Of a stretch of DNA of 37,729 nt, positions 28,085 to 36,990 are shown piece after piece. This DNA comes from Patescibacteria group bacterium. GTDB taxonomy: Bacteria > Patescibacteriota > UBA1384 > DATEAH01. Within the stretch, counting starts at the first letter, position 1. Every line of letters starts with the position of its first letter. The stretch is taken from positions 1 through 37,729 of the forward strand of contig DATEAH010000003.1 in assembly GCA_035288465.1 (NCBI GenBank). Direction: 5' to 3'. The translations under genes were made by a program, and so were the position numbers. Below the pieces are notes generated by a model. That model ran no database searches, was not told the DNA's origin, and was given only the letters and a program-made list of their open reading frames with translations.

Positions 28085-28103
28085 CGCCTTGGCTCGCAAG
28101 GCG
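28085..28103. terminator. GC-rich hairpin between convergent genes
   Basis: A perfect 7-bp stem CGCCTTG/CAAGGCG around GCTCG, the only GC-rich spot in the gap between the convergent mutase and trpS genes. No T-run follows on either strand, so it is at best a weak or factor-dependent bidirectional terminator. Flanking AATTCTAATT and AATTAGAAATT words are inverted relative to each other. Confidence 0.45.
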
Positions 28104-28142
28104 AGATAGGTTAGGTCAATTAGAGCAATTAGAAATTAATAA

Positions 28143-29135
28143 TTAGTACTTCAGGCCCATTTTCTCTTTAACTTCTTCGAGAGTGGCTTGAGCTTGAGGT
28201 TTTAATTTTTCTGCGCCTTCGGTTAATATCTTCTTAATCGCGTCTGGATTTTTGGCTAATTCAGCGCGCTTTTTTTGTATTGGTTCAAGCTCGCGAATAA
28301 TTGCTTCGGCTAAGACGGGTTTCAATTCTGAATATTTGATCGTGCCATCTTGGCGTTGTTTTCGAAATTTATCAGCTGTTTCTGGTCCGGCAAAAACCTC
28401 TAACAAATTAAATAAATTTTGCGACGCAGATGAAACTTCTTTTTCTGTTCCTGTATCTGTGACCGCAGCACCAACCTTGTCCTGAATTGTCTTGGGTGAA
28501 TCTGACAGGGCAATAAAAGTCTCGGGCGAATTAGATTTTGACATTTTGCTATTGCCATCAAGTCCTAAGATTCGCGGAGCCTTAGATAAAATTGGTTTAG
28601 GCTCAGGAAAGGTCTCACCCTCGCCGTTAGCGGGGCAAGCAAATTTTTTATTAAATTGTCTCGCAATTTCTCTGGTTAATTCTAAGTGTTGGACCTGGTC
28701 TTCGCCCACTGGCACTTCCTCAGCTTTATAAATTAAGATATCAGCAGCCATTAAAATCGGATAGTTTAAAAGTCCAGCATCAATTTCGTGGCTTTTGGCA
28801 GATTTTTCTTTAAATTGGGTCATCCGTTGTAATTCGCCCAAAGGCGTAATTGTGCCCAATAACCAAGCTAATTCGGTGTGTTCAGGCCGGTCTGACTGGA
28901 CAAAGAGGGTGGATTTTTCTGGATCAATGCCACAAGCCAAAAAATCTAAAGCCGCCTCAAAAATTCTTTGCGGCATAATATCTACTGGATATTCTTGAGT
29001 GATGGCATGCAAATCAACAATCGAAAAAATACACTCATGATCTGCTTGGAGTTGAGCGAATTGTTTTAAGGCACCAATGTAATTTCCGATCGTGAGGGTG
29101 CCTGAAGGTTGGATGCCAGAAAAAACTTTTTTCAT
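28143..29135 (-). CDS. trpS: Tryptophanyl-tRNA synthetase
   Basis: 330 residues, class I aminoacyl-tRNA synthetase. The HIGH-type motif is GTLTIGNYIGAL near residues 12-23 with the leading FSGIQPSG; the KMSKS loop is SKMSKSNSPE; LLNYPILMAADIL and VGEDQVQHLELTREIA are the tryptophan-pocket segments. It charges tRNA-Trp in the cytosol. No Shine-Dalgarno is visible before ATG 29135. A GATAAT box at 29148-29153 on the minus strand, twelve bases upstream of the ATG, suggests a very short leader. Confidence 0.97.
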   Translation of the reverse strand: MKKVFSGIQPSGTLTIGNYIGALKQFAQLQADHECIFSIVDLHAITQEYPVDIMPQRIFEAALDFLACGIDPEKSTLFVQSDRPEHTELAWLLGTITPLGELQRMTQFKEKSAKSHEIDAGLLNYPILMAADILIYKAEEVPVGEDQVQHLELTREIARQFNKKFACPANGEGETFPEPKPILSKAPRILGLDGNSKMSKSNSPETFIALSDSPKTIQDKVGAAVTDTGTEKEVSSASQNLFNLLEVFAGPETADKFRKQRQDGTIKYSELKPVLAEAIIRELEPIQKKRAELAKNPDAIKKILTEGAEKLKPQAQATLEEVKEKMGLKY

Positions 29136-29229
29136 AATTATTTTTACATTATCAAATTCTTTTCATTTTCGCAAATTTTTTCCTTGATCATAATTCATAA
29201 TTCTTAATTCGTGCTTCGTAATTCAAGTC

Positions 29230-29238
29230 TGTTATAAT
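29230..29238 (+). promoter_or_regulatory. Extended -10 promoter, near-leaderless
   Basis: TGT followed by TATAAT (29233-29238). The ATG at 29246 is seven bases after the -10, so transcription would start at or next to the A of the ATG. No recognisable -35 is at the right distance, and no Shine-Dalgarno is possible. Confidence 0.6.
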
Positions 29239-29245
29239 ATAGCCA

Positions 29246-30178
29246 ATGAAAAATAAATTCACGCCAGCACAAATTGAAAAGGCAATTTTTGCCACCCTGG
29301 CTTATTTTGATTTGTTAAACCGACCTTTAACATCGGGTGAAATTTGGCAATTTTTATATCAGACTGAAGCTACCAAAGCAGAAGTTGAAAAAACTCTTCA
29401 AAATAGCCTTAAATTACAGAAAATAATTGCTGAAAAAAATGGCTATTATTATTTCAAAAATCGCGTTAATCTAATTCCTCAAATGAAAAAGAAACAAGAA
29501 ATTTCCAAGCAGCTTAGGCAAAAAGCGAAAAGGGTAGCGAAAAGGATATTTCAGATCCCTTTTGTCAAAATGGTGGCAGTTTATGGTTCTCTTTCCTATA
29601 TGAATGCCAAAGATGATTCTGATATTGATTTAATTATTATTACCCAGCCCGGCCGGATTTGGACGGTGCGGGCTTTGGTAAATTTATATTTAGATTTTAA
29701 CCGACTTAGAAAAGACGATCACCCAATTTGCCCAAACTTGTTTGTAAGCGAAGAAGCGATGGATTTATCCAAAATTGTCTTTTCTCCACCCGACCTTCAC
29801 TTGGCGCAATTAGCGGCTTCTTCTATTCCTATCATATATGTTCAAGAAATCGCCCAAAAGTACCAACGGGAAAATTCAAATTGGTTAAAAAAATATTTTC
29901 CAAATTTTCAAATAAATTTAGATCAAGTCGAAAATGGACGTGAAGGATCAGTCAAAAAATTATTAGAAAAATTACTAGCAGGAATGTTTGGCCGACAGCT
30001 GGAGAAACAATTGCAAAAAACACAAACGCGCCTTATCATCCGAAACACGCAAAAAATGGGCGATGAAAATGCGAGTGTGATGGCGACAGATCAAGTCGTC
30101 AAAACCCATTATCGTCAAGATAAACATTTAAGATATCTGGCGGAGTTTTCAAAACGCACTAAAAATTTCAGTTCTTGA
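29246..30178 (+). CDS. Nucleotidyltransferase-domain protein with N-terminal winged helix
   Basis: 310 residues. Residues about 8-75 resemble a winged helix-turn-helix (AIFATLAYFDLLNRPLTSGEIWQFL and a following wing). Residues about 105-135 carry the pol-beta nucleotidyltransferase signature AVYGSLSYMNAKDDSDIDLI, GS then DxD with the expected spacing. The remaining C-terminal part is helical and basic. Proteins with this layout are common in Patescibacteria but their substrate is unknown; they could be AMP- or CMP-transferring enzymes, or toxin-antitoxin-like MNT proteins, though no HEPN partner is adjacent. It stands alone with its own promoter. Confidence 0.75.
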   Translation: MKNKFTPAQIEKAIFATLAYFDLLNRPLTSGEIWQFLYQTEATKAEVEKTLQNSLKLQKIIAEKNGYYYFKNRVNLIPQMKKKQEISKQLRQKAKRVAKRIFQIPFVKMVAVYGSLSYMNAKDDSDIDLIIITQPGRIWTVRALVNLYLDFNRLRKDDHPICPNLFVSEEAMDLSKIVFSPPDLHLAQLAASSIPIIYVQEIAQKYQRENSNWLKKYFPNFQINLDQVENGREGSVKKLLEKLLAGMFGRQLEKQLQKTQTRLIIRNTQKMGDENASVMATDQVVKTHYRQDKHLRYLAEFSKRTKNFSS

Positions 30179-30204
30179 CATGATCTGGGATAATATGCTA
30201 TCCT
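30175..30204 (+). promoter_or_regulatory. groESL promoter
   Basis: TTGACA (30175-30180), an 18-base spacer, TATCCT (30199-30204) with an upstream TG (extended -10). The -35 overlaps the stop codon of the previous gene. The 42-base leader has a GCGGG/CCCGC hairpin (30212-30227). No CIRCE operator is seen, so HrcA control is not indicated. Confidence 0.72.
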
Positions 30205-30252
30205 GTTATCTGCGGGGTGAAGCCCGCCAAATTTTATTAAAAAGGAGTTTAA

Positions 30253-30552
30253 ATGTCAAAAAATCTAAATCTTAAGCCTTTGTTAGACCGAGTCATTTTA
30301 GAGCCAGTTTTAATCTCGGAAAAAACTAAAGGTGGCGTGATTTTACCAGATTCAGTCGAAAAAGAAAAGCCACAAGAAGCCAAAGTAATCGCGGTTGGTC
30401 GAGGGAAAGAAGTGGCGGGTAAATTTGTTCGTCCAGAAGTTAAAATTGGCGATCGAGTTTTATACAAGAAATACTCTGGCGACGAAATTGAAATTAATAG
30501 CAAAAAAGTCATTATTATCGAGGCTGGTGATATTTTAGCAATTATTAAATAG
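30253..30552 (+). CDS. groES: Co-chaperonin GroES
   Basis: 99 residues, normal length. PLLDRVILEP opens the fold, the mobile loop is SEKTKGGVILPDS (GroEL-binding), and KIGDRVLYKKYSGDEI and the closing DILAIIK are diagnostic. It caps the GroEL ring during ATP-driven protein folding. AAAGGAG precedes the ATG with a short spacer. groEL follows after 81 bases that contain a palindromic repeat. Confidence 0.98.
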   Translation: MSKNLNLKPLLDRVILEPVLISEKTKGGVILPDSVEKEKPQEAKVIAVGRGKEVAGKFVRPEVKIGDRVLYKKYSGDEIEINSKKVIIIEAGDILAIIK

Positions 30553-30558
30553 GTAATT

Positions 30559-30603
30559 AGCTTCTAGGTGCTAGCTTCTAGTTTTTCTAGAACCTAGAAC
30601 CTG
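30559..30603. repeat. Palindromic intergenic repeat, copy 2, between groES and groEL
   Basis: 30559-30596 matches 24598-24635 at 35 of 38 bases. Here the arms 30565-30581 and 30587-30603 fold with 14 of 17 pairs around TTTTT. Further CCTA words (30604-30618) extend the pattern. A transcript hairpin here could attenuate or protect the groES-groEL message. Confidence 0.75.
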
Positions 30604-30618
30604 AAACCTATAACCTAG

Positions 30619-32322
<1,704 letters not shown>

Positions 32323-32336
32323 GCGAAGCGCAACCC

Positions 32337-32367
32337 CGCACCGTCTCGTCGAAGTCGAACTGGTGCG
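32337..32367 (+). other. Hairpin downstream of groEL
   Basis: CGCACC (32337-32342) pairs with GGTGCG (32362-32367) around a 19-base loop that itself contains the direct repeat GTCGAAGTCGAA. Its GC content stands out from the surroundings. There is no T-run, so it may protect the mRNA 3' region rather than terminate. Confidence 0.5.
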
Positions 32368-32414
32368 TGGGTAAAATAGATTAAAGATTAAAAATCAAAG
32401 AGCAAAAATAAAAA

Positions 32415-32438
32415 CCCGCGTTCTCTCGCGGGTTTTTT
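32415..32438 (+). terminator. Rho-independent terminator of groESL
   Basis: CCCGCG, loop TTCTCT, CGCGGG, then TTTTTT. Preceding AAAA can pair with the T-run, giving a compact stem of up to ten pairs. It separates groESL from the next promoter. Confidence 0.92.
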
Positions 32439-32450
32439 GATGTGTCAAGA

Positions 32451-32479
32451 TTGATTTTCGGAAATTATTATTATATAGT
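32451..32479 (+). promoter_or_regulatory. Promoter of the unknown gene at 32521
   Basis: TTGATT (32451-32456), 17-base spacer, TATAGT (32474-32479). It gives a leader of about 35 bases that ends in the strong Shine-Dalgarno AAGGAGG (32506-32512). Confidence 0.75.
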
Positions 32480-32520
32480 AAACCCAGTCCAGAATCACGA
32501 GGCGCAAGGAGGAAACGCTG

Positions 32521-33178
32521 ATGCCTAATGAGGTTTCGGTCCCTATTCAGACACCGATCGTTGTTTCTCGAGTCGAATTGCTTCTTCTTAACGGCAAGAT
32601 TGTTTGTACGACCAGACCAAAATATTTAGCCGAACAGCTTATTTGATGTTTTTGAACATCCGGTTGAAAATGAAGAAATTCCATCAGATACACAAAGAAT
32701 TAGAGCGGGCTATCGGCAAATCACTTTTATACTTAAACTTGCTGATGGTCAAAGCTTTTTGTTGCCTTTCGATTGGTATGGAAACTTGGGCGATTATTGG
32801 AATCAACGCACAAATCTGAGAGTTGTTGGTGATCCATATCACGTGTACCGAGATTCAAAACATCCGCGTCCATACTTAATTCTACCACGATCTGGCGATG
32901 AAATGGGCCACGTTTTGCAACAATTGGAAACTACCGAAATAGAACTTTTAGTTCACCATCGTAGCCTCAGTGCTGGCACAAGTTCATATGATGATTATGT
33001 AGTTTTGAGCTTAAGGTCCGATGAAAAAGTTTTTGGTCGCGGCATTATTTGGTTGATAAGAGACCATAGTGATGGAGATTTACAGCGAGAACTTTATGAA
33101 TTGGAAGGCGGGGATTCTGATGAAGGTCGCGGCGACCATGTCGGTGGTTATGGAGCTGAAATATCAAATGGACCATAG
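32521..33178 (+). pseudogene. Unknown protein gene with one frameshift
   Basis: A promoter, an AAGGAGG site and ATG 32521 start a frame that stops at TGA 32644-32646 after 41 residues (ending PKYLAEQLI). The next frame is open from 32630 and continues as FDVFEHPVENEEIPSDTQRI and KLADGQSFLLPFDWYGNLGD to the stop at 33178. Removing one base near 32639-32642 fuses the halves into a protein of about 218 residues, soluble, with an acidic Gly-rich tail (ELEGGDSDEGRGDH). I do not recognise the family. Base use is less AT-rich than that of its neighbours. It could be a true pseudogene, an assembly indel, or a frameshifted product. The intact promoter and terminator argue that the unit is recent or functional. 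Confidence 0.7.
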
Positions 33179-33225
33179 AAGGTTATTTTTCGAGCCGTTG
33201 CTTGAAATTAAATTCAATTTTTTCC

Positions 33226-33241
33226 AAGCTTCGGCTTTTTT
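33226..33241 (+). terminator. Terminator with TTCG tetraloop
   Basis: AAGC, loop TTCG, GCTT, then a T-run. The stem is short, but a C(TTCG)G tetraloop is exceptionally stable. It closes the unit begun at 32451, just before the convergent PRC-barrel gene. Confidence 0.65.
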
Positions 33242-33244
33242 ATT

Positions 33245-33790
33245 TCACGCTAATTCGGGGGCGGTGGCTTTTTTAACTTTTTCTGTACCTTGAATCTGGT
33301 TTTTAAAAATTACCGCTTCAAGAGTAATTTTAATTAAATCTTCGGCGGGAATAATCGAATTTTGTTTCAGGCTGATGACGGGTTTATCGCTAAATCCAAT
33401 CGTGGCGCCGCGTAAATAAAATTTAATAATTGATAAAGTCTGGCTATCGATTAAGAGATCATCTATGCGACCGAGCCATTCACCTTTTTTGTTTTTTGCT
33501 AAGGCATCGAGGACTTTAATTCCTGAATCAACAATCTTTTTTAAGGCTAATACATCCTCAGCTTTAATGCGACAGCTTTCTTTGGCGACAATTAAATAAT
33601 TCGGATTTGTTTCAAGCACGTCTCGGGTACTAATAAATCTGCGGCCAGACAAAGGCAGGGTGAAGATTTCAAAAGCTAAAATTTGACCATTTTTCGGGTC
33701 GCAAATAAGATCTTTAATTTTACCGAGCACGGTTTTTGTTTCAAGGCAATAGAAGGGCTTGGATTGTAAACGGCTAAATTGAATTAGCAC
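33245..33790 (-). CDS. PRC-barrel domain protein (two repeats)
   Basis: 181 residues from GTG 33790; the TTG twelve bases upstream lies within the GGGAGG Shine-Dalgarno (33795-33800), so it is not the start. Two PRC-barrel-like modules are visible: residues about 10-80 (TVLGKIKDLICDPKNGQILAF) and about 95-165 (GEWLGRIDDLLIDSQTLSII). PRC barrels bind RNA, proteins or membranes in RimM, photosynthetic and stress proteins. No further domain indicates which. It is downstream of rpsR on the same strand, separated by about 125 AT-rich bases. Confidence 0.82.
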   Translation of the reverse strand: MLIQFSRLQSKPFYCLETKTVLGKIKDLICDPKNGQILAFEIFTLPLSGRRFISTRDVLETNPNYLIVAKESCRIKAEDVLALKKIVDSGIKVLDALAKNKKGEWLGRIDDLLIDSQTLSIIKFYLRGATIGFSDKPVISLKQNSIIPAEDLIKITLEAVIFKNQIQGTEKVKKATAPELA

Positions 33791-33916
33791 GACCCCTCCC
33801 AAAAGATTAAAAATTAAGAAGCAAAGAGCAAAAATTCAAAGTAAAAATTAAAATTTAGATAATTTTTTATTATTAATCTTCATCTTTAATCTTTTCTTTT
33901 TAATATTTAATTTTAA

Positions 33917-34132
33917 TTAGGCTTTGGTGTAATTTAAAATATCAAGCTGTCGAGCTCTTTTGATAGCCTTGGTAAGTTTTTTTTGGTGTTTAGAACAGGT
34001 GCCGGTTCTGGTTCGAGGTTGAATGCGACCGCTAAAATTCAAATATTTGCGTAAAATTTGCGCATCGGTAAAGTCGATTTCATCGATTTTATTTTTACAA
34101 AAAAAACAATATTTTTTGGTTTCTCTAGGCAT
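33917..34132 (-). CDS. rpsR: Ribosomal protein S18 (zinc-type)
   Basis: 71 residues from ATG 34132 with Shine-Dalgarno AAGGAG four bases upstream; a longer frame to 34153 would read through that site. The core KIDEIDFTDAQILRKYLNFSGRI and the tail KAIKRARQLDIL are diagnostic. Cys9, Cys12, Cys46 and His49 form a CxxC...CxxH zinc site, so this is the C+ version of S18. It is part of the 30S platform and binds S6. Order rpsF-ssb-rpsR is conserved in bacteria. Confidence 0.97.
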   Translation of the reverse strand: MPRETKKYCFFCKNKIDEIDFTDAQILRKYLNFSGRIQPRTRTGTCSKHQKKLTKAIKRARQLDILNYTKA

Positions 34133-34147
34133 AAAACTCCTTCGAAG

Positions 34148-34276
34148 CTTCAAATCCTAATTTCTAATATCTAAACAATTTCTAAATTCCAATTTTCTAA
34201 TTTTCCAAATGTATGTGTGGTTTGAGATTTTGAATTTATGATTTGTTTAGGATTTAGTGCTTAGGATTTAGAATTT
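34148..34276. repeat. Long imperfect inverted repeat, copy A, between ssb and rpsR
   Basis: 129 bases. Arms 34153-34189 and 34232-34268 are 37 bases each; the inner 19 pair at 16 positions (CTAAACAA/TTGTTTAG core) and the outer ends (AATCCTAA/TTAGGATT) pair perfectly. It is a direct copy of 34801-34936 at about 90% identity, lacking a 7-base TAATTTC-type insertion. It contains no gene. Confidence 0.85.
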
Positions 34277-34280
34277 ATTA

Positions 34281-34784
34281 TTAAAACGGGATATCGTCTA
34301 AATTAATTTCTTCATCAGGGTTGCTTTTGGTTTTGTTAGGTTTTTCAGCTTTTTCTGGTTTATCTTTGGAAGATGATTTCTTTTCGGTTTTTTCTTCGGT
34401 TTCGGGGCTTTGATCGGCGGCTCCGGCTTCAGCATCGGGGACATTTCTTTCGCCAGCTGCACCTAAAGCGGAGATATTTTCGGCGACGATTTCGGTTTTG
34501 GTTCTTTTCACACCGTCTTGACCTTCCCAGCTGCGGGTTTGCAATCTGCCTTCAACTAAGGTTTTACGGCCTTTGTTTAAGATTTGGTTGCAAATTTCGG
34601 CTAACTTGCCCCAAGCCACGACATTATGAAATTCTACCGCTTCTTGGGTATTGCCCGAAGCATCATTCCAGCGTCGGTTGGTGGCAACGCCAAAGGAGCA
34701 AACTGGCTGGCCATTGGGAGTATAACGCATTTCTGGATCGCGGGTTAAATTCCCTAAAATGATCACCTTGTTAAAATCACGCAT
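34281..34784 (-). CDS. ssb: Single-stranded DNA-binding protein
   Basis: 167 residues. The OB-fold reads VIILGNLTRDPEMRYTPNGQ, CSFGVATNR, EFHNVVAWGKLAEI and GRKTLVEGRLQTRSWE. An acidic, Lys-rich linker (about 115-155) follows. The tip EINLDDIPF is the conserved acidic peptide that recruits replication and repair partners. The Shine-Dalgarno sits in a GCTCC-GAA-GGAGC hairpin (34790-34802), which could mask it. Located between rpsF and rpsR as in many bacteria. Confidence 0.97.
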   Translation of the reverse strand: MRDFNKVIILGNLTRDPEMRYTPNGQPVCSFGVATNRRWNDASGNTQEAVEFHNVVAWGKLAEICNQILNKGRKTLVEGRLQTRSWEGQDGVKRTKTEIVAENISALGAAGERNVPDAEAGAADQSPETEEKTEKKSSSKDKPEKAEKPNKTKSNPDEEINLDDIPF

Positions 34785-34789
34785 AATCG

Positions 34790-34802
34790 CTCCTTCGGAG
34801 CT
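34790..34802 (-). promoter_or_regulatory. ssb: Hairpin over the ssb ribosome-binding site
   Basis: On the mRNA: GCTCC, loop GAA, GGAGC; the 3' arm is the Shine-Dalgarno of ssb, ending five bases before the ATG. The equivalent site of rpsR has a related CTTCGAAG palindrome. It may tune translation, but the stem is short. Confidence 0.5.
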
Positions 34803-34936
34803 TCAAACCCTAATTTCTAATATCTAATTTCTAAACAATTTGTAAATTCCAATTTTCTAATTTTCCAAATTTATATGTAGTTTAAAATTTTGAATTTGTG
34901 ATTTGTTTAGGATTTAATGCTTAGGATTTAGAATTT
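34801..34936. repeat. Long imperfect inverted repeat, copy B, between rpsF and ssb
   Basis: 136 bases, about 90% identical to 34148-34276 apart from one 7-base insertion. It keeps the same internal palindrome (CTAAACAA/TTGTTTAG) and the doubled TTAGGATTTA word at its right end. It contains no gene. Confidence 0.85.
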
Positions 34937-34942
34937 TCAGCT

Positions 34943-35530
34943 CTATTCTTCTAAAATTTTATCTAATTCTTGTTCTAATTTTTTCATTCGTTCATCTTCT
35001 GATTCAATTTCTTGGGCAATTTCGGGTTTTTCAACTTTTTTCTCTGGTTTGGCTTTTTTGATAACTTTAATTTTAGCAGATTCAAGATCTTTTTCGGTTT
35101 TGACAGTTTCTAAAACTTCAGCAATTTCAGTTTTGGCAGGGGTTTTAGCGGCGGTAAGGGCTGGTTTTTCTTCTTTAATCTTGGCGATAACTGCTAGAGG
35201 GGCGGTTTTTTCGGCTTTAGTTTTGGCTGATTTTTCAGATTTTTTCATCTCTAGATTTAAAATCATAATCCTAATAATCGCTGAGATTGATTTTAATTCT
35301 GATTGGAGTTTTTTAATTTTATCTGGTTCTAAATCAAAACTAAATGAAAAATAAGTTGCCGATTGATTTTTTTTGATTGGATAAGCTAGCTTTTTGTAGC
35401 CTAAATTCTTAATTTCTTGAATTTTGCCTTCAAGAGTTTTGATGTTTTCTTCGATTTCCTGGCTGACTTTTTGAACTTCTTTTTCATCAACCTGATCAGA
35501 AATGGCAATGACTAATTGATATGATTTCAT
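34943..35530 (-). CDS. rpsF: Ribosomal protein S6 with long charged tail
   Basis: 195 residues. Residues 1-95 are S6: SYQLVIAISDQVDEKEV, GKIQEIKNLGYKKLAYPIKKNQ, and YFSFSFDLEPDKIKKLQSEL. Ordinary S6 ends near residue 95-130; here a Lys/Glu/Ala-rich tail of about 95 residues follows, probably disordered then helical (DERMKKLEQELDKILEE). S6 binds S18 on the 30S subunit, and S18 is encoded two genes on. GAGG lies before ATG 35530. It is the first gene of a three-gene unit. Confidence 0.95.
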   Translation of the reverse strand: MKSYQLVIAISDQVDEKEVQKVSQEIEENIKTLEGKIQEIKNLGYKKLAYPIKKNQSATYFSFSFDLEPDKIKKLQSELKSISAIIRIMILNLEMKKSEKSAKTKAEKTAPLAVIAKIKEEKPALTAAKTPAKTEIAEVLETVKTEKDLESAKIKVIKKAKPEKKVEKPEIAQEIESEDERMKKLEQELDKILEE

Positions 35531-35560
35531 TTTTCCTCTAATTAATAGTAGGTATTAATT

Positions 35561-35589
35561 ACTATAACAAAAGTTTGACTGAAATGCAA
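35561..35589 (-). promoter_or_regulatory. rpsF-ssb-rpsR promoter
   Basis: On the minus strand: TTGCAT (35589-35584), a 17-base spacer ending TGT, and TATAGT (35566-35561): an extended -10. It lies between ychF and rpsF. Confidence 0.75.
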
Positions 35590-35601
35590 CTCCCAGATAC
35601 A

Positions 35602-36699
35602 TTAAATTATAAACTTGATGATGTCGGCATCGCAAACTTGATAATTTTTACCTTCAAGGCGAATTTGGCCTTTGGATTTGGATCTTTCCAGGGAACCTGA
35701 TTTTTTTAAATCGTCAAATGATAAAATTTCGGCTTTGATAAATTTTTGGGCAAAATCTGAATGTACTTGTCCAGCCGCGGAAACGGCGGTGGAATTTTTA
35801 GGAATTGGCCAAGATTGAACTAAACCTTTGGTCTCGGCTCGCGTAAAGCGAGACGGATCGGTGTATGTGTAAAAAACAATTAGATTTAATAAATGAAAAC
35901 TGGCGCGAATTAAGCGAGTCAAACCTGTTTCTGCCAAGCCTAAATCTTTTAAATATTCGAGGCGTTCTTGATCGGAAAATTCAGACAATTCTGCTTCGGT
36001 AATGGCGGCAATTTCAATCTGTCTTTCCTCGGGCAGTTGGCGAATAAAGGGTGGATTTTTTAAGTCTTTTTCATCACAATTCAAAACCACTAAAACTGGT
36101 TTTTGGGTAAGAAAATTTAAACTGGAAATAATCTCCAAGTCATCAGTTTCTAAACCGAGATCGGAAATTAATTTTTCTTCGTTTAGGCCGGCTTTAATTT
36201 TTCTCAAAATTTCCAATTCGATGCGAGCTAATTTTTCACCCGCCTTAATATCTTTTGCCACGCTGGCTAATCTTTTTTCACAAGTTTCTAAATCCTTTAA
36301 AATTAATTCAGTCTTGATGGTTTCGTATTCTTTTTCAGGATTGACCTCATTTTGCGTCGAGACAATTTTTGAATCGGTAAAAGCTCGCAAAACCATCATA
36401 ATTGCATCTGTTTCTCGAATATTGGCTAGAAATTTATTGCCCAAACCTTCGCCTTTAGCGGCGCCCTTGATCAAGCCAGCAATATCTATAAATTTGATTG
36501 GTGCGGGGATCTTTTTCGGCACCTTCAAAATTTTTTGCAACTCATCTAAGCGCTCATCCGGAACTTCCACAATCCCGACATTTGACTCAATTGTACAAAA
36601 AGGGTAATTAGAAACTTCCGCCTTGGCTTCTTTTTGCAAGGCGTTAAACAAGGTTGATTTTCCCACATTTGCCAAACCTAAAATTCCTATTTTTAGCAT
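35602..36699 (-). CDS. ychF: Ribosome-associated GTPase/ATPase YchF
   Basis: 365 residues, the usual length. G1 is GLANVGKST, the switch region ends FIDIAGLIKGAAKGEGLGN, and the base-recognition motif is NCDE in place of NKxD, which is the hallmark that lets YchF/OLA1 favour ATP. A helical insertion spans about 115-190, and the C-terminal TGS domain (residues about 275-360) starts IVFYTYTD. AAGGG lies nine bases before ATG 36699. It binds ribosomes and acts in stress response. Confidence 0.97.
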   Translation of the reverse strand: MLKIGILGLANVGKSTLFNALQKEAKAEVSNYPFCTIESNVGIVEVPDERLDELQKILKVPKKIPAPIKFIDIAGLIKGAAKGEGLGNKFLANIRETDAIMMVLRAFTDSKIVSTQNEVNPEKEYETIKTELILKDLETCEKRLASVAKDIKAGEKLARIELEILRKIKAGLNEEKLISDLGLETDDLEIISSLNFLTQKPVLVVLNCDEKDLKNPPFIRQLPEERQIEIAAITEAELSEFSDQERLEYLKDLGLAETGLTRLIRASFHLLNLIVFYTYTDPSRFTRAETKGLVQSWPIPKNSTAVSAAGQVHSDFAQKFIKAEILSFDDLKKSGSLERSKSKGQIRLEGKNYQVCDADIIKFII

Positions 36700-36747
36700 T
36701 AGTTTTACCCTTAATTCATTTTAACAAAATTATTCTTAATTTTCTAT

Positions 36748-36778
36748 TTGCAAGTTGCTATTTCTAGTTTTTTATAAT
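36748..36778 (+). promoter_or_regulatory. Promoter of the rightward unit after ychF
   Basis: TTGCAA (36748-36753) and TATAAT (36773-36778) with a long 19-base spacer. Together with the divergent ychF gene it marks the start of a new unit. Confidence 0.55.
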
Positions 36779-36784
36779 ATAATT

Positions 36785-36990
36785 TATCTAATTAAGGAGA
36801 TGTCGTACTTTAATATTTTGTTTTGAAATTGGTACGCTTGGACTGCTGAAAACCGGGGGCGACTGTCAGTGTGTCTTGAATGGTACGTTAAGATTTTAGC
36901 AGCATTGGCAATTTCGTCAGTCTTATTAACTACGATTTGCCATTGCCTACATTGGCCAAAATAGCCCAACCGAGAAAGGGGCGAATCCCA
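36785..36990 (+). other. Leader region with possible small membrane peptide
   Basis: About 205 bases of unusual sequence before the 36991 gene, richer in G+C than other gaps. One frame opens at ATG 36800 (directly abutting AAGGAG), stops at TGA after eight codons, and then stays open to TAG 36962. From GTG 36869, with GGGGG eight to nine bases upstream, it would encode a 31-residue peptide with one membrane helix (VKILAALAISSVLLTTI). It could also be a structured RNA leader: GGTACG occurs twice. I recognise no known riboswitch. Confidence 0.35.

Noticed and set aside
30181-30252. CIRCE/HrcA operator at groES
   Set aside because: The leader has a GCGGG/CCCGC hairpin but no GCACTC/GAGTGC pair with a nine-base spacer.
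32636-32650. Programmed +1 frameshift of the prfB type
   Set aside because: There is no Shine-Dalgarno-like stimulator at the right distance and CTT ATT TGA does not let the P-site tRNA re-pair well; a plain indel is simpler.
36002-36607. 201-residue open frame antisense to ychF
   Set aside because: It lies wholly within a highly conserved gene, has no ribosome site, and its Ser/Phe/Lys-rich composition is what antisense reading of AT-rich genes gives. The same applies to 30615-31139 (groEL) and 34373-34762 (ssb).
36800-36964. TGA read as a sense codon (Gly or Trp), as in some Patescibacteria
   Set aside because: TGA terminates many intact genes here, including ATGA overlaps, and tryptophan is coded by TGG throughout; the single in-frame TGA is in an uncertain peptide.
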